Counted from the stretch's first letter, positions 18,692 to 28,553 are shown. The stretch: DNA of 64,000 bases from Opitutaceae bacterium (GCA_027482185.1 JAIXWF010000023.1:46253-110252), one strand, 5' to 3'. Notes: a model not told the origin generated them from the sequence alone. Made by a program: numbers and translations.

Positions 18692-20140
18692 ATGAACTTC
18701 ACGATACCGACCATGCGCCCCATCCGCCCTTCGGGCAGCTGCTGGGCGGGACTGATGTGGCTCGCCGGTGCCCTCGCGGCCGTCGCCGCCCAGGCCGCCA
18801 CCTCGGTTTCCCAATACGGGATCACCTGGACCTTCTCCGCCGACCGCCAAGTCGGCCAGTACGCCAACGGCGACTACTGGGTCGTCGGTCCCGTCACCAT
18901 CACCTCGATCACCCCGGCATCCACGGTGGTCGCCTCCCGGGCCTCGAACTCGGGCGGAACCACCTTCGTCAACGATTCGGTCATCAACGGCTCGATGGTG
19001 AATCCCGCGGCCGGACCCGCGGTCAACCAAGGTTTCGACAGCCATCTCGACGGCGGCGCCACCTACCGCGCCAATCTCAACGCCGCCCGCCCGGGCGGCA
19101 ACGACCTGTCCGCGGCGAATCCGCTCGTCCTCGCCGCAGGCTCGTCCCTGATCTCGACCATCAGCCACCCGCAGGCGACGCGCCGGCCCGCTTTGACCGA
19201 TGCGGCCGTGTTGACCGTCGTCGCGTCGCCGCCGCCCGCCAATTCGTTCCGGCCGCCGTACCAAGGCACCGACAAATCCTTCAGCAAGACCACCGCCGAT
19301 TTGAACTACGGCATCCTGCTGTCGCTTCCGACCGTGACCGGCGCGCCGACCCTCTCCTCCCTTGAGCCGATTCTCGAGCGCCCGTGGATCGAAATCAACA
19401 CCAGCCACCAAGGTTGGTTCTACCATCCGACCAACAACCAAGGCACCTCGGGCTACGGCCGCGACCTCGCCTACAACACCGGCAGCATCCTGCTGTCGCT
19501 GCACCTGAACTATACGAACGCGCAGAAGGCGACCCTCTTCATTCGGACCGTGCAATACGGCATCGACGTTTTCGGTGCCGCGAGCAACGGCGGCGTCTGG
19601 GAAGCCAACGGCGGCCACAATCACGGCCGGAAAACGCCGATGGTGCTGGCCGGTCTGGCCTTCAACGATGCCGCGATCCTCGCCAAGGCCGACGCCACCC
19701 AGGCCTTCATCTTCCAGGAAGACCAGCAGACATGGATCGTCACCAACGCCGACGTCGGGCGCGTCTTGATCGACGAAACCGCCATCGGCCGCATCCACGA
19801 ACCCTACATCCTCGCCGACGTCGGCCTGCCCGAATGGGGCGAGAAACACTTCGGCGCCCCGGAGCGCGACGGCCGCAATTGGGACGCGTTCTACCGCGAC
19901 CAGGTGGGTGCGCCCATGCTGGCCCATATTCTCACCGCTTTGCTGACGCGCGGGTCGAAAGCGGCCTGGAAATGGGATCCCCTCTTCCTGTACATGGATC
20001 GGCACTACAACACCGAGGTGTCGCTCTACGGATTCTCGGGAGCTCGCTACATCAATTTCCACAAGAACATGTGGGCCGCCTACCGCAGCCTCGCCGACGG
20101 GCCGGTCAATGCCCCGTCGAATCTCCGCACCGCGCCCTGA
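18692..20140 (+). CDS. Secreted protein of unknown function within the polysaccharide island
   Basis: 482 residues with an N-terminal signal peptide (hydrophobic core WAGLMWLAGALAAVAAQA, predicted cut after AQA). The mature part begins TSVSQYGITWTFSADRQVGQYANGDYWVVGPVTI and later has helical-rich sequence with NTGSILLSLHLNYTNAQK and a Trp/His/Asn-rich segment, GGVWEANGGHNHGRK. I do not recognise a named family. The helical repeats and aromatic/His-rich motifs would fit an alpha/alpha-toroid polysaccharide lyase or hydrolase, consistent with its location, but this is only a guess. A second methionine eight residues in is an alternative start. Confidence 0.85.
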   Translation: MNFTIPTMRPIRPSGSCWAGLMWLAGALAAVAAQAATSVSQYGITWTFSADRQVGQYANGDYWVVGPVTITSITPASTVVASRASNSGGTTFVNDSVINGSMVNPAAGPAVNQGFDSHLDGGATYRANLNAARPGGNDLSAANPLVLAAGSSLISTISHPQATRRPALTDAAVLTVVASPPPANSFRPPYQGTDKSFSKTTADLNYGILLSLPTVTGAPTLSSLEPILERPWIEINTSHQGWFYHPTNNQGTSGYGRDLAYNTGSILLSLHLNYTNAQKATLFIRTVQYGIDVFGAASNGGVWEANGGHNHGRKTPMVLAGLAFNDAAILAKADATQAFIFQEDQQTWIVTNADVGRVLIDETAIGRIHEPYILADVGLPEWGEKHFGAPERDGRNWDAFYRDQVGAPMLAHILTALLTRGSKAAWKWDPLFLYMDRHYNTEVSLYGFSGARYINFHKNMWAAYRSLADGPVNAPSNLRTAP

Positions 20141-20249
20141 CCTTCCCCGCCTGAACGCTGCGCTCCATCGGGCCGCGCGGCCGGCCGCGGCCGGACCGGA
20201 CAGGAACCGGCCACCGCACGGATAGCCGGCGCCGCATCCGAATCTTTCC

Positions 20250-21680
20250 ATGTCCGCCCCTTTGCCGCCTCTGTTCGTCGATCTCGACGGCACCTTCGTC
20301 GCCACGGACACCCTGTGGGAATCGCTGGTCGCCGCGGCGAAGAAAAACCCCGCCGGTCTGCCGGCGTTGCTGCTCCGGCTCGGTCGCGGCAAAGCCGCGT
20401 TCAAAGCGTCGCTCGCGGACAACCTGGTCCCCGACGTCCCCACTCTGCCGGTGCGCCCCGAGGTGTTGGACTTTCTGGAACAACGCCGGGCCGCGGGCCA
20501 AAGAATCATCCTCGCCACCGGCGCGAACCGGCGGATCGCCGAGGCGATCGTCGCCCATTGGCCCTTGTTCGACTCCTTTCTGGCCAGCGACGACACCATC
20601 AACCTCATCGGCCCGGCCAAACTGGAGGCCATCCGCCGGCAATGCCCGGGCGAATTCGATTACCTCGGCGATTCGCGGGCCGACCTGGTGCTTTTCGCGT
20701 CGTGTCGGGAGGGCATCCTCGCCGGCGGCAACACCGCGGTCCTCGCCGAAGCCAACCGCCGGCGCGGCGGCACCCGGCCCCTCTCGGTGCTCGCCCCGGC
20801 CCCGACCCGCCGGCCGATCCTGCGCGCCCTGCGGCCGCACCAGTGGGTGAAGAACCTGCTGATCGGCGTGCCGCTGGTCGTCTCCCACAATCTCGGCAAT
20901 CCCTCCGCCTTGGTCGCCACCGCGGTGGCGTTCCTCGCTTTCTCGGCCATCGCCTCGAGCGTCTACCTCTGCAACGACCTGCTCGATCTGCCCTCGGACC
21001 GGATCCACCCCAAGAAGCGCCAGCGGCCGCTGGCCAGCGGCGCCCTGCCCATTCCGGCCGGCTTGGCACTCGGCGCCGGCGCTTTTGCGATCGGCTTCGG
21101 CGTCGCCGCGTTGTTTTCGCCGCCGGGTTTTCTCGCGCTGCTTGCGCTCTATTTCGCCATCTCCTCCACCTACTCGATCTTTCTGAAACGCAAGCTGCTG
21201 ATCGACGTGTTCGTGCTGGCCGGACTTTATACAATCCGGATTCTCGCCGGCTCCGCCGCGATCGGCGTGAAGCCGTCGGAGTGGCTCCTCGCCTTCAGCA
21301 TCTTCATCTTCACGAGCCTCGCGATGCTCAAACGGTACGTCGAGCTCAACGCCCTCCGCAAGCGCTCGACCCAGTGGTCTTCGGGCCGGGGTTACCACGT
21401 GACCGACATCGATCTGTTTCGCTCCGCGGGCATCGCCGCGGCCTATGCCGCCGTCCTCATTTTTTGCCTGTATATCAGCAGCCCGGCCGTCGCCGCGCTA
21501 TACCGGCAGCCGGCCTATCTCTGGATGGTGTGCGGGGTGATTCTGTATTGGCTTTCGCGGCTCTGGTTCCTGACCAACCGCTCGCGCCCGATGGACGATC
21601 CGGTGCTCTTCGCCATCACCGACCGTGCGAGCATCGGCTGCGGTGCCCTGACCATGGTGTTCGTCTTTCTCGCCACCTGA
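20250..21680 (+). CDS. HAD phosphatase - UbiA prenyltransferase fusion
   Basis: 476 residues in two parts. Residues 1-180 are a HAD hydrolase: FVDLDGTF (nucleophile D and acid D), a later threonine motif LATGANRR, and YLGDSRADL for the metal. Residues 195-476 form an eight-or-so-span UbiA membrane transferase with LRPHQWVKNLL and the prenyl-diphosphate/metal motif NDLLDLPSDRIHPKKRQRPLASG. The UbiA part resembles decaprenyl-phosphate phosphoribosyltransferase of arabinan synthesis. The fused phosphatase could then remove the 5-phosphate, yielding a polyprenyl-phosphate pentose sugar donor. The enzymatic role is inferred from family knowledge. Confidence 0.88.
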   Translation: MSAPLPPLFVDLDGTFVATDTLWESLVAAAKKNPAGLPALLLRLGRGKAAFKASLADNLVPDVPTLPVRPEVLDFLEQRRAAGQRIILATGANRRIAEAIVAHWPLFDSFLASDDTINLIGPAKLEAIRRQCPGEFDYLGDSRADLVLFASCREGILAGGNTAVLAEANRRRGGTRPLSVLAPAPTRRPILRALRPHQWVKNLLIGVPLVVSHNLGNPSALVATAVAFLAFSAIASSVYLCNDLLDLPSDRIHPKKRQRPLASGALPIPAGLALGAGAFAIGFGVAALFSPPGFLALLALYFAISSTYSIFLKRKLLIDVFVLAGLYTIRILAGSAAIGVKPSEWLLAFSIFIFTSLAMLKRYVELNALRKRSTQWSSGRGYHVTDIDLFRSAGIAAAYAAVLIFCLYISSPAVAALYRQPAYLWMVCGVILYWLSRLWFLTNRSRPMDDPVLFAITDRASIGCGALTMVFVFLAT

Positions 21681-21705
21681 AGCCCCGCCGCCCGCCCTCT
21701 CCGCC

Positions 21706-22992
21706 ATGAACGCCGCGCCCGCCCCGTCGCCTTCCCTGTCCCGCCGGGACGCCCTGCTCGGCTTGCTGTTGGCCGCGGCCGCCGCGGTCCTGATCTGGTT
21801 CCAAGCCGGACGGATCCCGGTCGGCACGCTGGCCGCCGGCAACCCCGACATCTACTATTCTTCCGACACGAGCCGGGTGCACGCGAACATGCACTCGCGC
21901 GACAGCAACCATTGGCGGACCAACGTCCACCCTCTCTTCTCGATTCTCCTGCATCCGCTCTATCAGGCCACCGCCAAGGTGGTCGGAGCCGACCTCGGGG
22001 CGGGGCCGCTTTCACCCGACGCGGTGCGCGTGGCGCGCATTCTGAGCGCCGCCGCCGCCGGCCTCGCCGCGGCACTGTTTTTTATCCTGCTGCGGACCTG
22101 GAAAGTCGGACCGGCCGAGGCGTTGCTGGTGGGCGCACTGTTCTGCGGCAGCGCCTTTTTTCTCTACTGGTTCAGCCTGCCCGAGACCTATCCGTGGGGC
22201 GCGATCAGCATACTCGCGGCGCTGATCCTCACGTCGCTGGCCGCCGAGGGCCGCGGCGGCACGGTCCGGCATGTCGCCGCCCACGTCGCGAGTCTCGCGA
22301 TCACGACGACCAACTGGATGGCGGCGCTGGCCGGCACGTTTTTCCGCGGGCGCTGGACCGCCACCTTCCGGATCGCCTGTATCGCATTTGTGGCGACGGC
22401 GGCGGGCGCGCTGCTGCAGAAACTCGTCTTCCCCTCCAGCCGGCTCTTCATGTGGCCCGCCAACGAGAAATCGTACGTCATGCAGGCCGAGAGCGGCGGC
22501 CCCGTCCGCGTTTGGACCTCCATCTTCGTGCACACGCTGGTCGCGCCGGAGTCGGCGTTCGCGCCGCATGCCCGGATCAAGGGCGTCACCGTGTTGAGCG
22601 CGCAGAAGTCGGTCCCCGGGCACCGCGGCGCGGTCGAGATCGCCGCCACCGCCGTCTGGCTGCTGCTCGTCGCCGGCGGGGTCTACGCGCTCTTCTCGCC
22701 TGCGATCGAGCGTGAGATTCGGTGCACGCTGGGTCTGATCCTTGCCGGGCAAATCGGCCTGCACACCGTCTACGGCGCGGAAACCTTCCTGTACGGAGCC
22801 CACTACGGGCCGCTCTTCCTCGCCGCCGTCGCCCTCGGCACCCGGACGCGGCTGCGCCCGTGGATCCTCGGCCTCGGCGCCGCCCTGGCGGTGCTGCTGG
22901 TGCTGCACAACTTCAAGGCTTTCGACGACATGCTGCGGCTGCTCGCCAAGGCCATCGACCTGAATGCCGCCCAGCTGCCGCCCAAGAACTGA
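21706..22992 (+). CDS. Polytopic membrane protein, probable GT-C-type glycosyltransferase
   Basis: 428 residues with about ten hydrophobic spans. A first loop after span 1 contains YYSSDTSRVHANMHSRDSNHW and a conserved-looking HPLFSILLHPL, similar to the acidic first external loop of GT-C enzymes that use polyprenyl-phosphate sugars. No named family is certain. Its position 25 nt after the HAD-UbiA fusion suggests that it uses the lipid-linked pentose that protein may make. An alternative is a polymerase or ligase of the polysaccharide. Confidence 0.8.
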   Translation: MNAAPAPSPSLSRRDALLGLLLAAAAAVLIWFQAGRIPVGTLAAGNPDIYYSSDTSRVHANMHSRDSNHWRTNVHPLFSILLHPLYQATAKVVGADLGAGPLSPDAVRVARILSAAAAGLAAALFFILLRTWKVGPAEALLVGALFCGSAFFLYWFSLPETYPWGAISILAALILTSLAAEGRGGTVRHVAAHVASLAITTTNWMAALAGTFFRGRWTATFRIACIAFVATAAGALLQKLVFPSSRLFMWPANEKSYVMQAESGGPVRVWTSIFVHTLVAPESAFAPHARIKGVTVLSAQKSVPGHRGAVEIAATAVWLLLVAGGVYALFSPAIEREIRCTLGLILAGQIGLHTVYGAETFLYGAHYGPLFLAAVALGTRTRLRPWILGLGAALAVLLVLHNFKAFDDMLRLLAKAIDLNAAQLPPKN

Positions 22993-23055
22993 CCGCGGCT
23001 CCGCCTTGCCGTCCCGTTCGCCGCAGCGGTTGCCGCAGTCTCCCCGGCCCGTCGC

Positions 23056-24339
23056 ATGACACCGGCGCTTCTCATTTTCGCGTCCGTGCTCGTCCTGGCG
23101 CAACTGGTGATGCCGCGCCGGTTCGCCTTCCTGCCGCTCGTGGTCGCGGGCTGCCACTTGGGCAACGTCGAGATTCTCGGGGACCTTTCGGTGGCGCGCA
23201 TGCTGATCATGCTCGGATTGATCCGGGCCTACTTCGGAAAATTCTTCGTCTTCTCGACGAAGCACCCCATCGACCGCCTGTTCCTCTATCTCTGCGGCTT
23301 CATGGTCCTGAGTTCCGTCGGGCATCACAACCAGATGGGCAGCCCGTGGATCTACCGCCTCGGCTGGGTTTGGAACATCCTGGGCGCCTATCTCTACGGT
23401 CGCTCCTACCTGCCCGACCTTGCGACGTTCAAGCGCTACGCGTTCACGCTGCCTCTGGTGCTGGTGCCGCTGGCGTTCGGCATGGCCTCCGAGAAAACCA
23501 CACAGGTAAATGCATACTATATATTGGGCGCCGCCCGACCGACCGCGATGGTGCGTGAAGGCAAAATCCGGGCGCAAGGCCCCTTCCGGCACGCCATTCT
23601 GGCCGGCTGCGCCGGGGCCTCGACCTTGCCCTTCGCCTACCTGATGTGGCGGAGCCGCCGCCGATTCTGGGCCCTCGTCGGGGGCAGCGCTTGCATGGGG
23701 GTAATCCTGTTCTGCGCGTCCAGCGGGCCGCTCGCCGCCGTCGCCGTGACCATGGCGGCCGCAGCGCTTTGGCCGATCCGCAACTACCTGTACCTGTTTC
23801 GCTGGATGGCTTTGCTGATGGGCGCCGCCTACTGGATCATCGCCGGCCGCGGTCCCTGGTACATCATGGCCAGCCTCGACCTCGTCGGCGGCAGCACCGG
23901 CTGGCACCGTTCCAAACTCTTCGATCAAGGCTGGGTTTACCTGCACGAATGGTTCCTCTTCGGCACAGACTACACCCGCCACTGGATGGCAACCGGGGTA
24001 AGCTGGAGCCCCGACCATTCCGACATCACCAACTACTACCTCCATCTCGGCGTCACCGGAGGAGTCGCCCTGCCCATCCTCCTGGTCATGATCCTTTGGC
24101 GTTCGTTTTCGGCGCTCGGCCGGCGGATGCGGGAACTTCAGGCCGATCGCTCGCCGGAGGAAATGACGCTGTGGTGCGTCGGCACCGCCCTTTCGGCCCA
24201 TGCCATTTCTTTCGTATCCATTTCCTATTTCGATCAGATGTACGTGTTATTCTATCTCGTCGTCGGCGCAGTTCCGGGCCTAGTTATGGCCGATGCCAAG
24301 TCCGCTGCGATCGAACCGACTCCCGCCCCTGCGACCTGA
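23056..24339 (+). CDS. Wzy-like polysaccharide polymerase
   Basis: 427-residue inner-membrane protein with roughly ten to eleven spans and one large periplasmic loop around residues 280-340 (WHRSKLFDQGWVYLHEWFLFGTDY...). That loop is followed by HSDITNYYLHLGVTGGVALPILL, the pattern seen in O-antigen polymerase/ligase proteins. It would join flipped repeat units into the polymer at the outer face of the inner membrane. Context agrees: a Wzx-like flippase and a Wzz-like regulator are in the same island. Primary sequence of Wzy proteins is poorly conserved, so the call rests on topology and context. Confidence 0.82.
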   Translation: MTPALLIFASVLVLAQLVMPRRFAFLPLVVAGCHLGNVEILGDLSVARMLIMLGLIRAYFGKFFVFSTKHPIDRLFLYLCGFMVLSSVGHHNQMGSPWIYRLGWVWNILGAYLYGRSYLPDLATFKRYAFTLPLVLVPLAFGMASEKTTQVNAYYILGAARPTAMVREGKIRAQGPFRHAILAGCAGASTLPFAYLMWRSRRRFWALVGGSACMGVILFCASSGPLAAVAVTMAAAALWPIRNYLYLFRWMALLMGAAYWIIAGRGPWYIMASLDLVGGSTGWHRSKLFDQGWVYLHEWFLFGTDYTRHWMATGVSWSPDHSDITNYYLHLGVTGGVALPILLVMILWRSFSALGRRMRELQADRSPEEMTLWCVGTALSAHAISFVSISYFDQMYVLFYLVVGAVPGLVMADAKSAAIEPTPAPAT

Positions 24340-24403
24340 CCTGCCCGCCGTTGACGCAGCAGACTGGCATTCGAATCGCTGAGGCAGCTACGATCCTTCC
24401 TCC

Positions 24404-25756
24404 ATGCGCGAGTCTTCGCACCTTTCTTCTGCCCAGCCTCCCACCGTTCCGCCGCGCAAACCGGTCTTGATCGGGATCATGGGCACGCCGGCGTCCTCCG
24501 GAAACCGCGGCGTCCTGGCCCTCGGAGCAGCCCTCGCCAAACTCTGTCTGCGGGCCGGACCTGACCACCGGGTGGTGCTCTTTGGCAGCCACCGCAGCGC
24601 GGAGCCCGTGATGATGCGGCCCGAGGGCCGCCCCGTCGCCATTCCCATGGTGCATTGGCGAATGTCACTGCAAGGGGGCTGGCGCCACCACCTCCTCGTC
24701 ATTGCGCTCGCCTCGCTGGCCTACCGCCTGAGCGGATCGCGCACGCTGCAATCCTGGCTTTCCGCGCGGATCCCGTGGATCGCCGCGCTCGAGCAAACGG
24801 CGTTTGTCGGCGATGTGCGCGGCGGCGACAGCTTCAGCGACATCTACGGGATGAAGCGTTTCATCATCGCGACCTTGCCCGTGCTCAGCGTGCTGTGGGT
24901 CAAGGGCGGGATCGTGCTGTTTCCCCAAACGTACGGTCCGTTCAAATCCCCGTTGGCCAAACTGATCGCCCGCTTCATCGTACGACGCGCGTCCGTCGTG
25001 GTGGCCCGGGATCGGGAAAGCCGCCGCATCGCGCAGGAATTGGCGGGCGATGCGCAGCTCGTCCTGCTCAGTCCGGATGTCGCGTTTGCGTTGCACGCCG
25101 ACCTGCCGGAAATGGTCGAACTCGACCCTCCCATCCCCGGCCCGCTGGCAACCGGCAGCGTCGGCTTCAACATCAACGGCCTCATGTTCAACGGCGGCTA
25201 CACCGGGAAAAACATGTTCGGCCTGAAGCTGCAGTACGACACCTTCGCCTACGATCTGCTGGTCGCCTTGCTGCAGACCCACCCCGGGGAAGTGTTGCTC
25301 GTGCCGCACACGTTGGCCCCGGTGGGTGATCCCGAGAGCGACAACGGTGCCAGTGCGAAGCTCCGGGACCGTCTGCCCCCCGAGTTGCGGTCCCGCGTCC
25401 GGATTGTGGCGGGAGACTACGATGCGCACCAGTTGAAGGGAATCATCCGGACCTGCGACTTCTTCGTCGGCTCCCGCATGCACTCCTGCATCGCCGCCCT
25501 CTCCCAGGGCGTGCCCTGCGTCGGAGTCGCATACAGCATGAAGTTCGCCGGGGTCTTCGAGTCCGTCGGTCTGGGGGATTGGGTCGTCGACGGTCGCACG
25601 ACCGCCAACGCCGACGCCGTCGCCGCCGTGCTCGCCTGCTACCGCGACCGCCGCGACCGCCAGCCCGCGTTGGCCCGCGAAGCCGAAGCCGCGCGCGGCC
25701 GACTGACGGAAGTTTTCTCGCACCTCACGGCGACCGCCGCGAAAGGGACGGCGTGA
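24404..25756 (+). CDS. Polysaccharide pyruvyl transferase family protein
   Basis: 450 residues with a GT-B-like fold predicted from the family. N-terminal LIGIMGTPASSGNRGVLALGAAL, a central FPQTYGPFKSPLAKLIARFIVRRASVVVARDRES and the C-terminal hallmark FFVGSRMHSCIAALSQGVPCVGVAYSMKFAGVFESVGL match CsaB/WcaK-type enzymes. They add pyruvate ketals from phosphoenolpyruvate to sugars, giving acidic polysaccharide. A second family member lies at 27475. Both probably decorate the same polymer. The donor/acceptor specificity is unknown. Confidence 0.9.
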   Translation: MRESSHLSSAQPPTVPPRKPVLIGIMGTPASSGNRGVLALGAALAKLCLRAGPDHRVVLFGSHRSAEPVMMRPEGRPVAIPMVHWRMSLQGGWRHHLLVIALASLAYRLSGSRTLQSWLSARIPWIAALEQTAFVGDVRGGDSFSDIYGMKRFIIATLPVLSVLWVKGGIVLFPQTYGPFKSPLAKLIARFIVRRASVVVARDRESRRIAQELAGDAQLVLLSPDVAFALHADLPEMVELDPPIPGPLATGSVGFNINGLMFNGGYTGKNMFGLKLQYDTFAYDLLVALLQTHPGEVLLVPHTLAPVGDPESDNGASAKLRDRLPPELRSRVRIVAGDYDAHQLKGIIRTCDFFVGSRMHSCIAALSQGVPCVGVAYSMKFAGVFESVGLGDWVVDGRTTANADAVAAVLACYRDRRDRQPALAREAEAARGRLTEVFSHLTATAAKGTA

Positions 25757-25808
25757 CGAGGAGGTCGCGGGAGTATTCGGTCGGCGCGTTCGGAGAGTTT
25801 CGCCGGCC

Positions 25809-27377
25809 ATGAGTTCCGTCCCGGCCACCGCACCCGGCTCGCCCCCGCCCGCCCGAGCGCGCCGCACCAGTCTGAAAAAAGGTGCGTTGCTCAACTGGCT
25901 CAGCCTCGCCGTCCATTTTGTCGCCACCTTCGTCGTCACCCCGATCATCATCCGCAAGCTGGGCAACGCCGGCTTCGGCACCTGGGCGCTGATCCAGTCG
26001 TTTTCCGGCTACTACGGTTTGGTGAATCTCGGGCTCGGGTCGGCTTTGCTGCGCTCGATTACCCACGATCTGGCGACGCACCGGTACGATTCGCTGCAGG
26101 TAACCGTAAGCACCGCGGTCCGCTTTTTCGCGCTCACCGGCGGCGGAATCCTTGTGCTCGGCGCGGCACTCTGCGTGCCCGCGGCCGGATTCTTCGGAGT
26201 GCCGGCGCCGGAAACCACCGCCTTTGCTGTTACACTCCTCCTCGCGGCCGGTTCCGTGGTCCTGGACTTCTTCGGTTCCGTCACCAACTCCGTGGTCAAC
26301 GCCTGCGAGCGTTTCGATCTGCTGAACTACCTCAATATGGGACGGCAATTGGCGCAGACCGGCGGCACGCTGCTGGTCCTTTGGCTCCACCCGTCCGTCG
26401 TCGGCATTGCCGCCGTGATCTTTCTGGTCTCGTTGCTGGCGCTCGGACTCGGTCTTGTCTTCGCGCGCCGCCTCCTGCCGGAGATCTCAATCTTCCGGCC
26501 GGGATTCGAGCGGGGTCGGCTCCGCGATCTTCTGGCCTACGGCCGCTCCACGGTCCTGCTCACGGTTTCGAACGTCGTCCGTCTGCGCCTCGGCAACGTG
26601 ATCATCGCGAAGTTCGCCGGCGTCGCCGCGGTCGCCGGCTACAGCGTCGCCGTCAGCCTCATCACCAATTTCAGCACGGTGATTTCCTCCTCGCTCGGCG
26701 TGCTCAATGCGCGGTTCACGCGCCTCCATGCCAAGGCGGAACATGCGGAACTCGCCCAGCTTTACCGGACTTCGCTCTTCGCCTCGTCGGCGATGGCCTG
26801 CGGGCTCGGCACCGGCATGATCCTGTTCGGCGAGAAATTCATCCATCTCTGGATCGGCAAATCCCTGCCCGAGGCCGTGCCCGTCCTGCAGGCGCTGGTT
26901 CTCGCCTATATTCTCGCGCTGGCGCAATCGCCCGGCTGGAACCTGATGTTCGCCCTCTCGAAACACCATTTCATGGCGCGGGTCACCGCCCTCGAGTCCG
27001 CCGCCAATATCGGCCTGGGACTCTGGCTGGCCTCCCGGCACGGGGCCGTCGGTTTCGCATGGGCCACCGCCGCGACCATGATCGCAACCAAGTTGACCGT
27101 CCAACCCGTGTACTCGGCGCGGATCGGCGGGCTTTCGGTCCGCGGCTACCTCGCGCCGATGGCCGCCCCGTTCGGCGCGGCCGCCGTGCTCGCGGCGGTT
27201 TGGTATGGCGGCGGTTTGGACCGACTCGTTCTCGAAGGCGGTCCGGTCACATTTGTGCTGGCGGGCGCCGCCTACGCCGCAGCCTTCGGGGCAATGGTCC
27301 TGCTGCCCAACCTGGGCCGCGACTTCATGCCTCCCTTCGTCGGGAAAGCCATCGGCCGGCTGAAGCTGAACCGATGA
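25809..27377 (+). CDS. Wzx-like polysaccharide flippase
   Basis: 522-residue protein with about 12-14 hydrophobic spans and the family start KGALLNWLSLAVHFVATFVVTPIIIRKLGNAGFGTWALIQSF. It belongs to the polysaccharide transporter branch of the MOP exporters (RfbX/PST). It moves lipid-linked repeat units across the inner membrane for the Wzy polymerase encoded at 23056. The order flippase-after-polymerase with an intervening pyruvyl transferase suggests that pyruvylation happens before export, on the cytoplasmic side. The start ATG at 25809 follows a 52-nt gap. Confidence 0.92.
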   Translation: MSSVPATAPGSPPPARARRTSLKKGALLNWLSLAVHFVATFVVTPIIIRKLGNAGFGTWALIQSFSGYYGLVNLGLGSALLRSITHDLATHRYDSLQVTVSTAVRFFALTGGGILVLGAALCVPAAGFFGVPAPETTAFAVTLLLAAGSVVLDFFGSVTNSVVNACERFDLLNYLNMGRQLAQTGGTLLVLWLHPSVVGIAAVIFLVSLLALGLGLVFARRLLPEISIFRPGFERGRLRDLLAYGRSTVLLTVSNVVRLRLGNVIIAKFAGVAAVAGYSVAVSLITNFSTVISSSLGVLNARFTRLHAKAEHAELAQLYRTSLFASSAMACGLGTGMILFGEKFIHLWIGKSLPEAVPVLQALVLAYILALAQSPGWNLMFALSKHHFMARVTALESAANIGLGLWLASRHGAVGFAWATAATMIATKLTVQPVYSARIGGLSVRGYLAPMAAPFGAAAVLAAVWYGGGLDRLVLEGGPVTFVLAGAAYAAAFGAMVLLPNLGRDFMPPFVGKAIGRLKLNR

Positions 27378-27474
27378 ACCTTCCGCCTTTTCTTCGCCGC
27401 GGAATTTGGCTCCGGTCCCTTCGCCGGGCTGGCCATCGACGACCGGATCGCTGCTAATTGCCCCAGCCAACTTC

Positions 27475-28524
27475 ATGAAAGTAGGGATCATCACCGTCCA
27501 CTTCGTGCCCAACTACGGCGCCGTCCTCCAGGCCTACGCTTCGGCCGCATACCTGCGCAGCTGCGGCCACGACGTCCGGACGATCGACTACCGTCAGCCC
27601 GACCTCGCGGGAGTCTACCGGCTGCGCTGGAAGTTTCCGCCGCCGCTCAAAAACTGGCTGCGCCTGCGCCGCAACACCGCCTTCGTCGAGGGCCGGCTCC
27701 CGCTCAGCGCCGCTCGCTACCACAACGTGCAGGCTTTCGCGCGCGATGTCGGCGACTACGACGCCTTCATCACCGGCAGCGACCAAGTCTGGTTCACCGG
27801 CCCGGTCCAAGGCTACGATCCGATGTACTTCCTCGATTTCCCGGCGCCCGGAAAACGGAAGATCAGCTACGCCGCCAGCGTGGGCGGAACCACCGACTTC
27901 GGGCCCGTGACCGAAAAGGTCCGGCAGGCGCTCAGCCACTACGACCACATCGGCGTCCGCGATTCGCACACGGCCGCGATGGTCGCGCAGCTGGCGAAAC
28001 AGGAGCCCGTCCAGGTCGTCGATCCGGTTTTCCTCGACGATTTCGCCCCGCTCCTCGCGGGCCCCGCACCGGTTGCCGGACCCTACCTCTTGGTGTTCGG
28101 CGATTTCTCCGGACCTCGCGCCGCCGCCCTCCAGGCCGTGATCCGCGCCACCGGACTCAAGACCGTGGTCAGCCTGCAATACCCCTGCGCCGACGCCACC
28201 CACCGGATCGCCGCCCCCAGCCCCGAGGATTGGCTGCGTTGCTTCCGGCACGCGTCCTTCGTCGTCACCAGCTACTTCCACGGCACCGCCATCGCGGCGA
28301 AATTCGAACGGCCGTTTGTCGCGATTCCGACCCCCGGGCGCCGCATCAAGGTCGCGACGATGCTCGACTGGATGGGCCTGCGCCACCGCTGCTTTCTCGA
28401 GGAACCGGCGCCGGACGCCTGCGCCGCCTTGGCGCGCGAGCCGATCGACTGGGTCTCCAGCCGGGAGCAATTGCGCGCCCGGGTCGATCGTTCGAAATCC
28501 TTCCTCCGCCAGGCCTTGGCGTAA
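27475..28524 (+). CDS. Polysaccharide pyruvyl transferase family protein (second)
   Basis: 349 residues from ATG at 27475 (MKVGIITVHFVPNYGAVLQAYA), preferred over an upstream frame extension with no homologous character. Hallmarks: FITGSDQVWF, ISYAASVGG, VRDSHTAAMVAQLAK and the C-terminal VVTSYFHGTAIAAKFERPFVAI, equivalent to the S-x-R-x-H signature. It is only distantly like the enzyme at 24404, so it is not a recent duplicate and probably has its own acceptor. Such proteins often neighbour F420-hydrogenase beta-like Fe-S proteins, as here at 30601. Confidence 0.9.
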   Translation: MKVGIITVHFVPNYGAVLQAYASAAYLRSCGHDVRTIDYRQPDLAGVYRLRWKFPPPLKNWLRLRRNTAFVEGRLPLSAARYHNVQAFARDVGDYDAFITGSDQVWFTGPVQGYDPMYFLDFPAPGKRKISYAASVGGTTDFGPVTEKVRQALSHYDHIGVRDSHTAAMVAQLAKQEPVQVVDPVFLDDFAPLLAGPAPVAGPYLLVFGDFSGPRAAALQAVIRATGLKTVVSLQYPCADATHRIAAPSPEDWLRCFRHASFVVTSYFHGTAIAAKFERPFVAIPTPGRRIKVATMLDWMGLRHRCFLEEPAPDACAALAREPIDWVSSREQLRARVDRSKSFLRQALA

Positions 28525-28553
28525 AACCCGATCGCACGCCCACTTCCGCTCCC

